Assembly (NCBI RefSeq): GCF_035046485.1 | Contig: NC_085137.1 | Coordinates: forward strand, 45,315,155-45,379,154 | Direction: 5' to 3' | Origin: Aedes albopictus | Lineage: Eukaryota > Arthropoda > Insecta > Diptera > Culicidae | DNA length: 64,000 nucleotides | Shown here: piece by piece, positions 1 through 9,930 of the stretch | Numbering within the stretch: position 1 is the stretch's first letter | Layout of the letters: each line of letters opens with the position of its first letter | Position numbers and translations under genes: made by a program | Notes under the pieces: model-generated | The model's database searches: none | Seen by the model: the letters and a program-made list of their open reading frames with translations, nothing else | Told to the model about the DNA's origin: nothing

Positions 1-1060
1 TTGAAGGAATCCTTGGGTAAACTCCCAAAGGATTTTTTTCTGTAGAATATTTTGAATGAATGTGTTTTTGAAGAATCCCCAGTAGAATTTTCTGAAAAAT
101 TGCTGGGAGAAATTCCTGCAATGAATTCCAAAAGGAATTCCCGAAGAAATCCACGACAAAATATCAGGAGGACTCCTGAAGGAATCCTATAACGAATCTC
201 CGAAGGTATTCTAAGAGGAATCATCAAAGAAATTACAGGAAGAAACCCCGAAGGAATTCCAGGAGAAATTCACGACAGAATATAAGGAGGAATTCCCGAA
301 GGAGTTCCAGGAGAAATCCCTAAATAAAGTCGAGGAGAAATCTCTGAAGGAACTCCTGGACTTATTTCTAAAGACCTCCAGCAGGAATTCCTGAAGAAAC
401 TTCTCATGGAATTTATGATGAATCTCCAGGAGGCATTTATGAATCTTCCTGAAACATTTTCTGAAGAGACATGTAGAAGGATTCCTGAGTAAACTCCTGT
501 TGAAATAGCTTTAGGGTACTTCTGAAGGAATTCCTAATAAACACCTGGAGGCATCCCTGAGATCACCGAAGGAACTACTGAAGCAATCCTTGAAAGAACT
601 CCTGAAAGACTTTCTTATCAACTTTCATGAGGCATCCTGAAGTAATTCCTAGAGGAATCCTCAAAAGGATTTCAAAATTCAAATTCAAATTTTCTTGAAG
701 AAATCCCAGGAGGAATGCTAGAAGGAATTCCTGTACGAACCCTTGATGTAAATCCAGGAGTGATCCCTACACAATGTCAGGAAATTGTCGAAATTCTACA
801 GGAATTTCTGAATGACCTTCAGGATGAATCTCTGATGTATCCATAGGAGGCATTCCTGAATCCTCCTAAAAGAGTATCTGAAGGAACTTTTGGAGTTTTT
901 CCTAAAGGAGTACCTTTCTGAGATCTTTCTGAGAGATCTTCTGAAAAAAAAAATCAATGATGAAACTCCTAGAGGCATCCCTGGAGAATTTTCTGGAAGA
1001 ATTCCTGGTGGATCTCCTGGAGTCATCACTGAATCCTTATGGAAGAATCTCTAAACTTCG
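1..1060. repeat. Degenerate 12-bp repeat array (ggaattcctgaa type), left edge
   Basis: Seen: near-continuous variants of a 12-base unit such as ggaattcctgaa, ggaatccctgga and ggaattcccgaa, many differing by one to three bases. It runs off the left window edge and fades near 1060. The same array type recurs at 19860-24300, 56050-56816, 59470-59560, 62505-62758 and 63690-64000. Because the period is a multiple of three, long open frames appear by chance in several frames (for example 796-1029 on minus); they have no domain or start context and are not called as genes. Known: such degenerate repeats are familiar in Aedes genomes; no function is assigned. Confidence 0.85.
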
Positions 1061-1189
1061 TATTACATTTACAGATGAGAAAATCAATGATGAGAAATCA
1101 ATTATTGCAGTAAAACTCTTAAGATAGTGATCGTGAGAATTTGTTACCTGAACTTTATGTAAACTTAATCTTGTTCGTGCACTGATCTC

Positions 1190-1350
1190 CGGCGCGAAAA
1201 ATGAAAATCAGCGGCGTGACAAACAGCGGCGAATGGCGCGCCGCCGATTACCTCGGTTGGCGTCGGCGTGGGACAAAAAGTGTCGACGGCGGTGGCGTGG
1301 TGCGGCGGCGCACAGGTCTACTCGGATGATGATTTTGCTTTGCACTAGCA
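1190..1350 (+). repeat. GC-rich CGG-trinucleotide repeat-element fragment
   Basis: Seen: an abrupt GC-rich patch in AT-rich DNA, full of ggcg/cggcgg triplets, followed by gcggcgcacaggtcta near 1303-1322. The 62050-62200 segment contains the reverse complement of the same gcgcacaggtcta block next to cggcgg runs, so both appear to be copies of one dispersed repeat in opposite orientations. Open frames on both strands (1208-1435, 1233-1463) are composition artefacts. The rest of 1061-1493 shows nothing recognisable. Confidence 0.5.
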
Positions 1351-1493
1351 AGGAAGAGAGGAAACTCGCAGGGTCACAGAAGCTCATAACGCACTTTGGT
1401 CGGCTATTCGCTAGAATCGTATTTTTGGATCTCATGATTCAGAATATGTGTGATTTAAAATAATCCATCTTGAGTTTTTTTTCCCATACATTT

Positions 1494-2423
1494 CAGTATG
1501 ACCCATAAAAAAATGCGACAGTTTTCAAAGTCATCGTTCCCCTACTTCGAACTGATTAACCTCGCATGTATCTATTGGATAGTATAGTAGAGCCACTAGT
1601 CTTATAATGGCAAAGGAACATAGACTGATTCCATGCAAATACCTTCGGAAATATAACGTTGAACATATGGATGTCGAAATCGTCCACGCGCCAGAGGCCG
1701 TTTTTTAAGGATATAATTTTCTTTCAATTGCTTTCAATCACATTCAATCAAATTTTATTTTCAAAATAGCATAAAGGATAAGGTCTTCAGGAGTTGGTTG
1801 GTTCGTCGGACAAGCACGAAAAAAATATTAACTTATAAATTAAGAGACATTTTGTGAAAATTGAATTATTTGAGTGACAAATGATAATTTTTAGAAAATA
1901 TTATGTTTTAAGCATGAAATTGTTTTTAAGTACATAGTATTTGTACCTATCATAAAGGTAGGTATATATGCCTTCATCGACAAAAAAATGTTTTGAAAAA
2001 TGTTCTAACAGTGTTAAGTTTTTTATTAATTTATCTTAAATACGGTTTTTAATATGTAGCACCTTTTTTAGTTTTTGTTTCCTAAACATTTGAAATTATT
2101 TTTAAAATATTTTTCAAATATGGGCGCATTAAAGAGTACATATTTCTTCATGGTTTCCATGTGTTTAAAAGTTTTTATCTTAGTTCATTTTGCTATGAAA
2201 ATTATAGGAAAACTTGATTTTATTTAGAAATTGTTAACAATTATAAGGTATTCTATATACGTAACCAATGAATATTTTGACAAAAATTTTAGAGATCCTG
2301 TATGACAATGACCTCCTTATTGTATCCTAATCCAAAAAAGTTTAATTCATTGGGATTATTTCATTAAAAATCATCAAATACTGCAAAAAAATGGAATGTC
2401 GCATTTTTTTATGGGTCATACTG
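1494..2423. mobile_element. Mariner-type non-autonomous element, 930 bp
   Basis: Seen: 26-bp perfect terminal inverted repeats, cagtatgacccataaaaaaa... at 1494-1519 and its exact reverse complement at 2398-2423. The right flank is TA; the left flank is TT, consistent with one mutated base of a TA target duplication. Known: CAGT termini plus TA target sites are typical of IS630-Tc1-mariner elements. The AT-rich interior has no transposase-length frame, so this is a deletion derivative or MITE mobilised in trans. Confidence 0.8.
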
Positions 2424-2510
2424 TATAATATGGGATGAAATTAACCTTAAAATGGCTTTTTGCCATTTGTATGGAAAAATAGGAGAAAATTAAAAAAAAA
2501 ATCGAAAAAC

Positions 2511-2679
2511 CCAAGATGAAATCTTCGAATGAGTGTAATCAGTTTTGTACCTTTTGATTCCGCCCTATCTGGGGCCCTATATAGGGTGGAATTAAAAGAT
2601 ACGAAACTGATTACTTTCATTCGAAGAGGGTATTCTGCTTAGAGGGTTCGAAAAGTCGGTACAAAGACCAAGATGAAAT
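2511..2679. mobile_element. Hairpin element between 12-bp direct repeats
   Basis: Seen: arms at 2523-2570 and 2581-2626 are near-perfect reverse complements (cttcgaatgagtgtaatc against gattactttcattcgaag), forming a ~46-bp stem with a short loop. The 12-base sequence ccaagatgaaat occurs immediately left (2511-2522) and again at 2668-2679, as a target duplication would. A 41-bp non-palindromic tail (2627-2667) lies between the stem and the second repeat. Inference: a short foldback inserted with a 12-bp duplication, longer than most DNA transposons make. Family unknown. Confidence 0.5.
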
Positions 2680-3289
2680 ATTTTAAACCGCACAGATTCT
2701 GAAACTAGAGTTCCAAACCTACGATCCTATGGAACAACATTTGATGTACATTCGATAATACTTTCCTTTGGACATAGCGTGTAGCAATCGCTCTGATTCC
2801 GTCGATTAGGCGTCGCAAAGTGCCTTAGTGGAACAACATACTTTTCTCTCCCAGCGGTATAACACTACAGTCCTGGACGTTACACAGCATCTCATTAAGA
2901 CTATGCATGGTTCTATGGTTGTACAGGTATACCTCGCAAAGGCTGTCGATCCCTTACCAGTCGAAGACGTAAGTTCGGTGGTAGTAGTTTGAATATCTCA
3001 CATTTTCGCGTGCAATGCCCGGCCTTAGACCATAACGCCCATAACTTATCGTCGCCAGATTAACCTTTCAGGACGCGCACCATCAAGCAGCTCAAACTGC
3101 ACCGCGCTCGCGCTGAATGCGACGAGCGAGGTTTTTTGGTAGTGTTGTACTTTTTACAACGGCGCGCATCCTGAAGGGTTAGGCGTCTTTTGCCTTAGTA
3201 GTAACATTAGGACGCATCTTACTGTGCAAGTGCACATACCCTTTTGACTTTGTAGACGATTTCTCCTCTACTGGTTTCGACGAGGGCTC
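2680..3289. other. Intergenic, no recognised feature
   Basis: Moderate GC, no open frame of note. The right part may be further decayed reverse-transcriptase-related sequence leading into the relic at 3290, but no motif is readable. Confidence 0.4.
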
Positions 3290-3454
3290 AGACGACGCAC
3301 CAGGACAGTGTTACGAGTTACGATAGACGGGAACATGTACCTTCGAAGTGGTGAAGGAATCCGTTCACCTCGATTCTTTGCTATAGACTGACAACAACGT
3401 GAGCCGTGAAATACGGAAACGCATCAATAGGGGAAGTCATGCCTACTATCCCAA
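3290..3454 (+). pseudogene. Non-LTR reverse transcriptase relic, 5' part
   Basis: Seen: with frameshifts the plus strand reads VTIDG, then FEVVKESVHLDSL, then DNNVSREIRKRINRGSHAYY. This matches the block VTIDGDTFEVVEEFVFLGSL...DNNVSREIRRRI...RAYY in the better preserved copy at 13847-14557 (-). The relic has an internal stop and frameshifts. It stops at AYY (3454), and the next residues of the family, GLQKKLRS, appear at 7283. The two pieces are therefore one copy split by an insertion. Confidence 0.75.
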
Positions 3455-3738
3455 CTAACAATCTTGATTCTATTTGGTTTTATTTGTTTTTATGATAGCT
3501 TTATCGCATCTTTATCGCTTTATCTGCGGCTTTATCACATCATTGCATAGTCTAATTAATATTATCCTGACTTCTTCTGAGCACAACTATACTTCATCAA
3601 TATGTGGTTTTAATCTCCAAGAATACTTGCGAATCAGTATTTAAATCACTAACACAATAAGAACTATTGACCTCAATGTCAGTTTTAAGAGGCTCTCGTA
3701 GTTATCTTCAATTTTTAATCACTCTTGAGCAAGAGTAA

Positions 3739-4016
3739 TTGAGGGGGTTAGAAGCAAAGGGGTGTAAGTGACAAAAACCCTCTTTCGAGTAAATGAGGTT
3801 TAAAGTTTTTCACCAATTTTTCTTCCCATACAAAATGCATGGAGTTTCAAAATCGACCCAATTTTCTACGATTTATTGTAATTTTTCTAATCATCGTAAA
3901 AATAATCTTAAAAAAGTTCCTGAAAGCTTGAAACCTTGAAACCTGAATTTTTTGATATGCTCAACCCAAAATCGACAAAATGGTCACTTACACCCCTTTG
4001 ATTCTGGGCCCCTCAA
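3739..4016. mobile_element. 278-bp MITE with ~34-bp inverted repeats
   Basis: Seen: left end ttgagggggttagaagcaaa (3739 onward) and right end tttgattctgggcccctcaa (ending 4016). The inner 17 bases, aaggggtgtaagtgac and its complement, match perfectly and the outer parts are about 80% alike. The flanks (about 3722-3738 and 4017-4040) each contain a further short palindrome, so the inverted repeat may extend outward. No coding capacity. Confidence 0.65.
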
Positions 4017-4443
4017 CTGTTCTCGAGTGAGAACAGTTTGGTAAAAGAAAGAAAAACTTCAGCGCCAGATTCCGATTTTCGTCGATCCACTATCGCATCG
4101 GTCCCGAAACCCGACTCTGAAGCGGCGCATCGCCAAATTCTTTCAGTTTCAGCATACAAAACGTGGTAGGTCTGATCATTGGACGTCAATTCCCGTGCAA
4201 TCGGTAAATTCATCGGATTGCAGACACTAATAAACAAGTTTTTTCCCGAGTTAATTTAACTTTTCCTCCAATATAAAAGCTGCAGCAGCAACAGGAGCTG
4301 TCAGAAGCAGTCAATTTTATTATCATTTTATGGAGCACTCGAAGAGCTCTACAAGGAGATACCAATTCGCCTAGAGGACAACTTGTGAAGTACAACAGGT
4401 TTTAAGAGAATCTTATAATCAGTTCTCCAAGACTATCATAGGA

Positions 4444-4566
4444 CGATGCGAATCATGCGGAGATCGTTGCACAACCGAGCATATAATAAGCAACTGTCCA
4501 GCTTTCGAAGATCTCAGGAGGATCCACGACATCACCAACGTGGTCAGGGCGCTTCAAAATGATTAA
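4444..4566 (+). pseudogene. C-terminal end of a non-LTR ORF2 (Cys/His motif)
   Basis: Seen: an open stretch reading C-E-S-C-G-D-R-C...E-H-I-I-S-N-C-P-A-F-E-D-L-R-R ending in TAA at 4564-4566. Known: a CxxC...H...C motif followed by FxxLR near the C-terminus is typical of I- and Jockey-group non-LTR polymerases. Only the last ~40 residues remain and no reverse transcriptase is attached, so this is a truncated relic. Clade uncertain. Confidence 0.55.
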
Positions 4567-5209
4567 TCATTCGAAAGACAATTGATCAATTTTTTACAAG
4601 ATGCAAGAATGTAAAGCCTGCGCAGTTTAGAATCGGTACACCATCAACCGGCTGCAGATCAAAAACGGTTTGACCTAGAAAAAAATGTTGTAAGAAGCAA
4701 ATGAAGATTATTTATTTTATTTTGTAGGAAACATATGAAAAATTCAGTTTTTCAGCTTTCCACCTGCTGAAATTCATGCCATTTTATTCTGCACAAACCA
4801 ATAATCGCCAACATTTGCAAATTTCTCAGCTTACGGGTTGATATTTCCACTAGAAACAGAATTATATTCACCAAAGATATGCTCAAAACAAGTTACGACA
4901 TTAAACTCTTGACAAATATGGTTTACAAGACCATAATAGACTTATTGCCTTATTGTCCATTCACGCTATATTCCAAGCATAATTTTACTCAAAGTAATTT
5001 TTTATGAAAACATATTTTCTTGGATCGTTTTTTGGATCTACAATTCCCCAATTCAAGTGGCCCAACTTAATTTATATCGAAACCTGGATTATTTTTCGAA
5101 TTATTAGTAGTTTTCCCTCACAGTAGTCGGAAATTAACAGTCATAACGCTAACTCCTCATTATAAGCCTAAAATTAAATAGTTTTCATGGATGAAACACT
5201 TAAACCAAA

Positions 5210-5273
<64 letters not shown>

Positions 5274-5561
5274 GAGTTTGAAGTCCCTTTGAGGCAACAA
5301 AACTCACAAACAGGTGGATCGATCAGGATGACTCTTGCATGGTTTGATTCGTATTCATGGTGGCTGTGTTTATAAGTAGTAAAAGTTGAGAAAATCAAAT
5401 AAAAAAGTAGGAAAATTGTGAAATTACTGATTTTTTTTATGATTTGGGAAGAAATTCAACACGATCGAAATAAAACCAATCTAGAGTGCGGTGCTGCAAT
5501 GACCTTAACAGTTGTCAAACCACCACAACCGGGCAAGACAAAGTTTGCCGGGACAGCTAAT
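5210..5561 (+). mobile_element. Non-autonomous Helitron with expanded TA tract
   Basis: Seen: starts TCTATATATA directly after an A (5209) and ends with a short hairpin (gggcaagacaaagtttgcc) followed by CTAA directly before a T (5562). Known: Helitrons insert between A and T, start TC, and end in a hairpin plus CTRR, without target duplication. The second copy at 6611-6864 has the same two ends. The (TA) tract near the start, short in that copy, has expanded here to about 30 units (5212-5272). Confidence 0.8.
5212..5272. repeat. (TA)n microsatellite, ~30 units
   Basis: Uninterrupted alternating TA tract inside the 5' end of the Helitron. It is likely length-polymorphic. The tyrosine-isoleucine frames read through it on both strands are artefacts. 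Confidence 0.95.
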
Positions 5562-6228
5562 AGATTATAAAACTATAGATGCAATTCTATGATCACAGAT
5601 AAAAAACTGAGTAGATTCTGTTTTATTAAAAAAAAAATCGTTAGATATTTCACGCCATCAAAACACATCCAATGAATATCGTCAGCAATAGTCCATACAG
5701 CTTTCGAGCCACGATTATTTATATTGTTCTGCATCAAATCATTGGTTTCTTGTATACTAATACTATTCGTATAGTATCCTTCCCGTATGCGTATTTGTCG
5801 AACTAAAGTTTATGCGAAAACAACTTTTTTGACCTTAAATATCTATGCAAGCCTTTAATTTTCCATAAGGCTTACCATAGCTATATTGGAAATTTTAAAA
5901 CACTTATGGAATATTTTACCTCCCTTAATCAACAATCATAATACCAACAACTATTCTATACTGCGTAATTGGTGGGTTAGGTAATTATATATTCCTCCAC
6001 AAATCTTGAATTTGACAATGATTGGTTTTTGCTCAATGTGTGCAGAAAAAACTGGCACTATTTTCGAATTCAGATGTACTATAAAATATAAAAACAGAAA
6101 ATTTTATATTTTTCCTAGAATCTACAATAGATAAGCTTCGATTGCTTCTTACAATACTTTTTTCCAAGTGACACCGTTTTTGAGCGGCAGCCGGTTGAAA
6201 GTGTACCGATTCTAAAGTGCGCAGGCTT

Positions 6229-6610
6229 TATGACAGTATTTTAACTATCTTGGGCAATCTCGGGTCGACTGTTCCAGTGCCGTAAGCCCTATCTTCAAAC
6301 CTCCCAGCAGAGACACTATTCCTTTTTACCTCGTCGGGGTTTCCTGGCTTGCAAAGGGTGGCTTTGAGTCACCTAGAGGTGGTCAGGCAATGCTTTGTTC
6401 GAAAACACATCCCCACGCGAAACACTCAAAACTCCTGGGCAGCCTGAGAATTTTATTCTGGTGTCCTAAGTCCCATCCCAAACCACCCTAACTTTCTTTT
6501 TGCCTCGTCGGAGCATCCTGGCCTTCAATGCGCGATTGGATGCCACCCGTTGGTTGATCCGGCTCTGCCTCGTTCGAAAAAATCACTCCCACTTGCAACT
6601 TACCGATCAA
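6229..6610. repeat. Diverged tandem duplication, ~175-bp unit
   Basis: Seen: around 6330-6420 and 6500-6590 two units share the order cctcgtcgg - tcctggc - tgcctcgttcgaaaa or tgctttgttcgaaaa - cacatccccac or atcactcccac. Inference: an old tandem duplication inside a dispersed repeat. No coding signal is readable. Confidence 0.4.
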
Positions 6611-6864
6611 TCTATATATATAAAAATGTAGTGGCATACGTGGGACCGCGCATAACTTGCAAACGGAGGTCCCGATTTGGGTCGTCTTTGTTTTGTTCTG
6701 TTAGTTTTCTCCCAAGGTAGGTTTATGAAGCATAAAACATGGACAAATTGAGAGGTTTTGAAAATCGATTCTTCATACATTTTGAACGGGGACTTGGGCT
6801 TGGCTAAAGACTTGAAAAGTCAAAAAACGCAGTAGGCAAGACAAAGTTTGTCGGATACAGCTAG
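6611..6864 (+). mobile_element. Non-autonomous Helitron, 254 bp
   Basis: Seen: preceded by A (6610) and beginning TCTATATATATAAAAATG; ends with the hairpin gacaaagtttgtc and CTAG (6861-6864) before T (6865). This matches the Helitron end rules exactly. It shares ends with the copy at 5210-5561. No Rep/helicase coding, so it would depend on an autonomous partner elsewhere. Confidence 0.85.
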
Positions 6865-7019
6865 TAATGCTATAAAATTGGAATACGAGATGGAAAATGC
6901 TCTGGAAACCCCCGCTAGTAATTAACTGACAGTTTATCTTTTGTAAAGACGGCTCGTACCAGAAACTAGATGTAAGAAGAATTAAGTAAGCTTATATTCT
7001 TCGATTCCGTTATAAACCT

Positions 7020-7136
7020 TGTAGTCTGCTGACGCCCTTAAGGCATCTCCAGGTTTTTCCTATTCATTTGGAGATGAACCAGCCTCGGGCTGAAAATCTG
7101 CCTAATAAAGCTAATAATAATAATAATAATAACTAT
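7020..7136 (+). mobile_element. 3' tail of a non-LTR retrotransposon with (TAA)n
   Basis: Seen: gagatgaaccagcctcgggctgaaaatct (split here by frame of reading), then aataaagc and seven TAA units at about 7110-7132. The reverse complement of the same tail occurs at 29690-29750 downstream of a recognisable Jockey-like polymerase relic on minus. Inference: the 3' end of the same family, 5'-truncated as usual for LINE insertion. Confidence 0.65.
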
Positions 7137-7282
7137 CATAGAATGGGCTTCTTTCATCTTATGGCGGGTTTATGGTTGTGTTGACGCAGTTATGCAGAGT
7201 AATTCGGTTTATGTGTGGTTTTAAAGAATAGGTGTTGAAGAGTTCTTCAAAAGCAATATAAAATTAATTTTGTTACTTGGGA

Positions 7283-7612
7283 TGGGCTTCAGAAGAAACT
7301 GCGGTCTAAAAATAATCAGGATTCTTATGATGCAGGTGGTTCTCTACGAATATGAGACTTGGAGCCATGCTCGAGGAAGACTTGCAAGCACTTGGAATGT
7401 TCGGGCGACGAATGCTAAGGACAATCTTTTTGCGGCATGCAGGAGAACGGTGTGCAGCTGTGAAGCGCTCTACGATGAATCCAGCAGCAGCCAGAAGGTT
7501 GGCAAAATCGAAAGTATACGGTGGACAGGGTGTTACCAAGAACGTAACCCTTGCAAGTTGGTGTTCGCTATTGATCCGGTTGGCATAAGAAGACGTTGAT
7601 CGCAGAAAGCAC
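7283..7612 (+). pseudogene. Non-LTR reverse transcriptase relic, 3' part
   Basis: Seen: after one frameshift the strand reads GLQKKLRS, VVLYEYETWS, MLEEDLQALGMFGRRMLRTIF, then further right CKLVFAIDPVG. These correspond in order to GLQKKLRSRK, VILYGHETWT, MLEEDLQALGVFERRVLRTIF and AKLVFATDPVAP at the C-terminus of the copy at 13847-14557 (-). It continues the piece ending at 3454. Several frameshifts; non-functional. Confidence 0.8.
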
Positions 7613-7639
7613 TAATGGTGGACCAGGTGAAGCGTGAGA

Positions 7640-7915
7640 GGGGCCCATATAGCCACAACTGCAAAGGCGTAGGTATTCAGCATGCCCATGCTGAGGGTGA
7701 TGAGTTCGATTCACGGTCGGTGCAGGAACTTTTTGTAATGGAAATTTCATTGCCTTCTTTGAGCATAGAGTATCTTCGTGCCCGCCAAACGGCGAAATGG
7801 CCATTGATATAGGAAGCTCTCAGGTAATAACTGTGGAACTGTTCTTAGAACACTATCCTGGTAAGCAGACTTTGTGTCAGTGGTAACGTTACACTAAGAA
7901 GAAAAATAAGTGGAG
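7640..7915 (+). mobile_element. tRNA-derived SINE
   Basis: Seen: a degenerate tRNA-like head with a B-box-like gagttcgattcacgg near 7702, the palindromic attcagcatgcccatgctga upstream, and a GAA-rich 3' end (taagaagaaaaat) near 7905. The 3' region gcagactttgtgtcagtgg is related to the minus-strand segment at about 62010-62050. Inference: a SINE sharing its tail with other dispersed repeats. It lies just after the retrotransposon relic. Confidence 0.6.
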
Positions 7916-9270
7916 CGTGATTTGGGCGTAACCGAAGACAAGGCGTGGCAGCCGTAAACCGAGAATTGTCACTACTTTTGTTTGTTGATTGTTGATTATG
8001 CATTGCCCTAATTGTAATGTAGTGCAAATAAATTTAAATGGCACAATCAGAGAAACCGAAATGTGTAATTTTCTAAAAAGTAAGATATATTTCAACTGAA
8101 AATGAAATGAGTAAGGGTTCATCCCCAATTATTGCACACTTCATGTTTTCTTATGACATAGCGAGTTTTTAAGTCGTGCAACAATTGGCGATTTACTCTA
8201 CTTTGCTTTCAAAAAGAATTGAAATGGAACCCGAAATATTCAGTTAAAGATTTTAAAAGCTACTGATTTGTCGTAAATCCACAATCACGAATTGCCTCAG
8301 AAAGCTGCCAAGTCATCAATGTTATTCTAACGATATCCACGAAGTCATTTTTCTTCCCAGTCTTCCCAGTCATGCAAAAACAAGGAATACCTAGTTTGTA
8401 AACATCTCCAACGTGATTTATTTGCCGGCTATCGAGTGTTCCTGATTGGCTTGTCTTATTCAAGGTCATTGCGATGGTTGACGCGGCGTATGAAGCATAT
8501 GTGAGGGCGGTAAAGAAGATAGGTACACCAAGATTTGGTAACAAAGCAGAGCAGGTTGATGGAAGCAATCCTGAATTATGATCGAACTCTGTGTCATGAC
8601 GTTGGTTTCGGCGTCGAATTCAATTATGAGAACGAATTATGTGTAAAGGAGGGACTTGCAAAATCTGCTTAAATCTGACAAATTGATTGAATGATGGCTT
8701 TTGTTGCTCGATCAGACGATGGATGGACAAACGAACACTCACCATTATAGAGCCGTTATGCAATCCAGAATATCCGCACCAAAATCGAAGGACAAATATC
8801 AGTCAAACCAGAGTTGACCAGACCATACCATGTACATGGCGACCGGTTGAAGGCAGTGTGTAATTTTGCCAAATTTGCCCGAAGATGTCAAGTCTGATGG
8901 TGTTGAAACCGAGGCAATTGAACAGCTGATTTGCGTTGACCCGTACTGATCGTTTCGGAGAGCCACCATCAAATAACAATCGGTTTCCCACCAGCTGGTA
9001 GTTTAGTCTGCTGGATGGACAGCTTACCGGACAATGGCGAGCAAACTGACGGAGCGTGAGTTGGAAGCATTCGGTACCTACATGCACGCACCCGACGCCG
9101 CGCCGCCGACCAGCTGGAATGTTGCTGGAAGCACGCTTTGTAGTGCCCCTAGGTATAGAACTAGCGCGTCGAGGTAAAAAGTTAACCTTTTTTCAAACGC
9201 GCGTGAAATCCTTGGTTAACGGGTGAATCTTGCTTGGGGTTCGTATACGACGTTATTGTAATGATAACTA
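7916..9270. other. Upstream region of the first CSP gene, nothing firm
   Basis: Unique-looking intergenic sequence with scattered short frames (8260-8568 minus, 102 codons; 8803-9087 minus, 94 codons) that show no recognised domain, signal peptide or start context. The last few hundred bases presumably include promoter elements of the gene at 9437. No transposon ends were recognised. Confidence 0.4.
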
Positions 9271-9278
9271 ATAATTAG

Positions 9279-9286
9279 TATAAAAG
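9279..9286 (+). promoter_or_regulatory. TATA box of the 9437 CSP gene
   Basis: TATAAAAG lies about 150 bp upstream of the ATG. A start site near 9310 and a spliced leader with an intron at 9359-9423 would give a short 5' UTR. Confidence 0.65.
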
Positions 9287-9358
9287 TGCTAGAAGATGTT
9301 TCGGGAAGGCATAGTTCTGTAGTGCATCTGCATCAGTGAAGCATCAGTGCAATACTTG

Positions 9359-9423
9359 GTTAGTCGTTTTTCGCCCCTTTCAGAGTGATTATCTTTAACT
9401 GAAATATCTTGATTTTTGGACAG
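9359..9423 (+). other. Probable 5' UTR intron (65 bp) of the 9437 CSP gene
   Basis: Donor acttg/gttagt and acceptor tttttggacag/aattcg flank 65 bp ending 13 bp before the ATG. The CSP genes at 26681 and 59922 have clearer GT-AG introns at the same place, which supports the call. The donor here (gttagt) is weaker. Confidence 0.55.
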
Positions 9424-9436
9424 AATTCGTTTCAAA

Positions 9437-9820
9437 ATGAAGATCTTCATCGTGGCAGTTTTGGCTCTGTTTGCCCTGGTTTCGGCTCAGGAAGAGCAGT
9501 ACACCACCAAGTACGACAATATCGACGTCGAAGAAATCCTGAAATCAGACCGTCTGTTCAACAATTACTACAAGTGTCTGATGGATGAGGGCCCCTGCAC
9601 TCCGGATGGTAACGAACTGAAACGTATCCTGCCGGAAGCTCTGCTGACTAATTGTGCCAAGTGCAGCGAGGCTCAACGGGCTGGTGCCATCAAGGTCATC
9701 AACCACATCATCGAAAATCGTCCGGAACAGTGGAAGGCTTTGCAGGCCAAGTACGATCCGGACAACGTCTATATTGAGCAGCTCCGTGCCGAAGCGGAGC
9801 AAACCGGGACCACCCCATAG
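9437..9820 (+). CDS. Chemosensory protein (CSP / OS-D family), 127 aa
   Basis: Role, from family knowledge: a small secreted helical protein that binds hydrophobic ligands such as odorants, cuticular lipids or insecticides; databases also call this family ejaculatory bulb-specific protein 3-like or sensory appendage protein. Seen: signal peptide [17 protein letters not shown] (1-17), then the conserved [19 protein letters not shown] block. Four cysteines at 47, 54, 73 and 76 give C-x6-C-x18-C-x2-C, expected to form two disulfides. Length is normal. Start: the frame extends upstream only through non-ATG codons; ATG at 9437 has context caaaATG and begins the signal peptide. The coding region has no intron. 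TATA at 9279, AATAAA at 9913. The C-terminus ends in TGTTP, differing from its four paralogues. Confidence 0.95.
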   Translation: MKIFIVAVLALFALVSAQEEQYTTKYDNIDVEEILKSDRLFNNYYKCLMDEGPCTPDGNELKRILPEALLTNCAKCSEAQRAGAIKVINHIIENRPEQWKALQAKYDPDNVYIEQLRAEAEQTGTTP

Positions 9821-9912
9821 GGGGATTTCCACTCGGATGAAGTGATGAGTCAGTATCAAAATGTTATTGTTGATAATCGTGAAGTTCTTTTTTGAGGATC
9901 AGGAAGTGATAA

Positions 9913-9918
9913 AATAAA
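9913..9918 (+). terminator. Polyadenylation signal of the 9437 CSP gene
   Basis: AATAAA about 93 bp after the stop codon, giving a short 3' UTR. Confidence 0.7.
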
Positions 9919-9930
9919 TAACAACAAAAA

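Larger units (their letters stand above)
4614..6228. mobile_element. Long-inverted-repeat Tc1/mariner-like element, 1.6 kb
   Basis: Seen: ends aagcctgcgca at 4614 and tgcgcaggctt at 6228, both flanked by TA (4612-4613, 6229-6230). The similarity between arms continues inward for roughly 250 bp with decay: shared blocks include gtaagaagcaa and its complement, and the accaatNatcgNcaacattt region. The interior has no transposase frame and is itself interrupted by a Helitron (5210-5561). Inference: non-autonomous element with TA target preference. Confidence 0.7.
3455..7280. mobile_element. 3.8-kb insertion with CCCAAsTAAC-type ends splitting a retrotransposon
   Basis: Seen: the left end cccaactaacaa (3455-3466) and right end ttgttacttggg (7269-7280) are reverse complements with one mismatch. 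They sit exactly where the interrupted reading frame breaks: AYY before, GLQKKL after, with AT available as a 2-bp duplication. Similar ends bound the elements at 51592-52587 and 43735-44760. The interior carries smaller elements (3739-4016, 4614-6228, Helitrons at 5210 and 6611) and non-LTR pieces, so it is a composite grown by later insertions. No transposase was found; superfamily not assigned. Confidence 0.65.

Noticed and set aside
8260..8568. 102-codon minus-strand frame upstream of the first CSP gene
   Set aside because: No recognisable motif and no promoter or poly(A) context.
9416..9436. Seven-residue N-terminal extension of the first CSP gene
   Set aside because: It would start at TTG and overlaps the proposed splice acceptor; the ATG at 9437 begins the signal peptide as in the paralogues.
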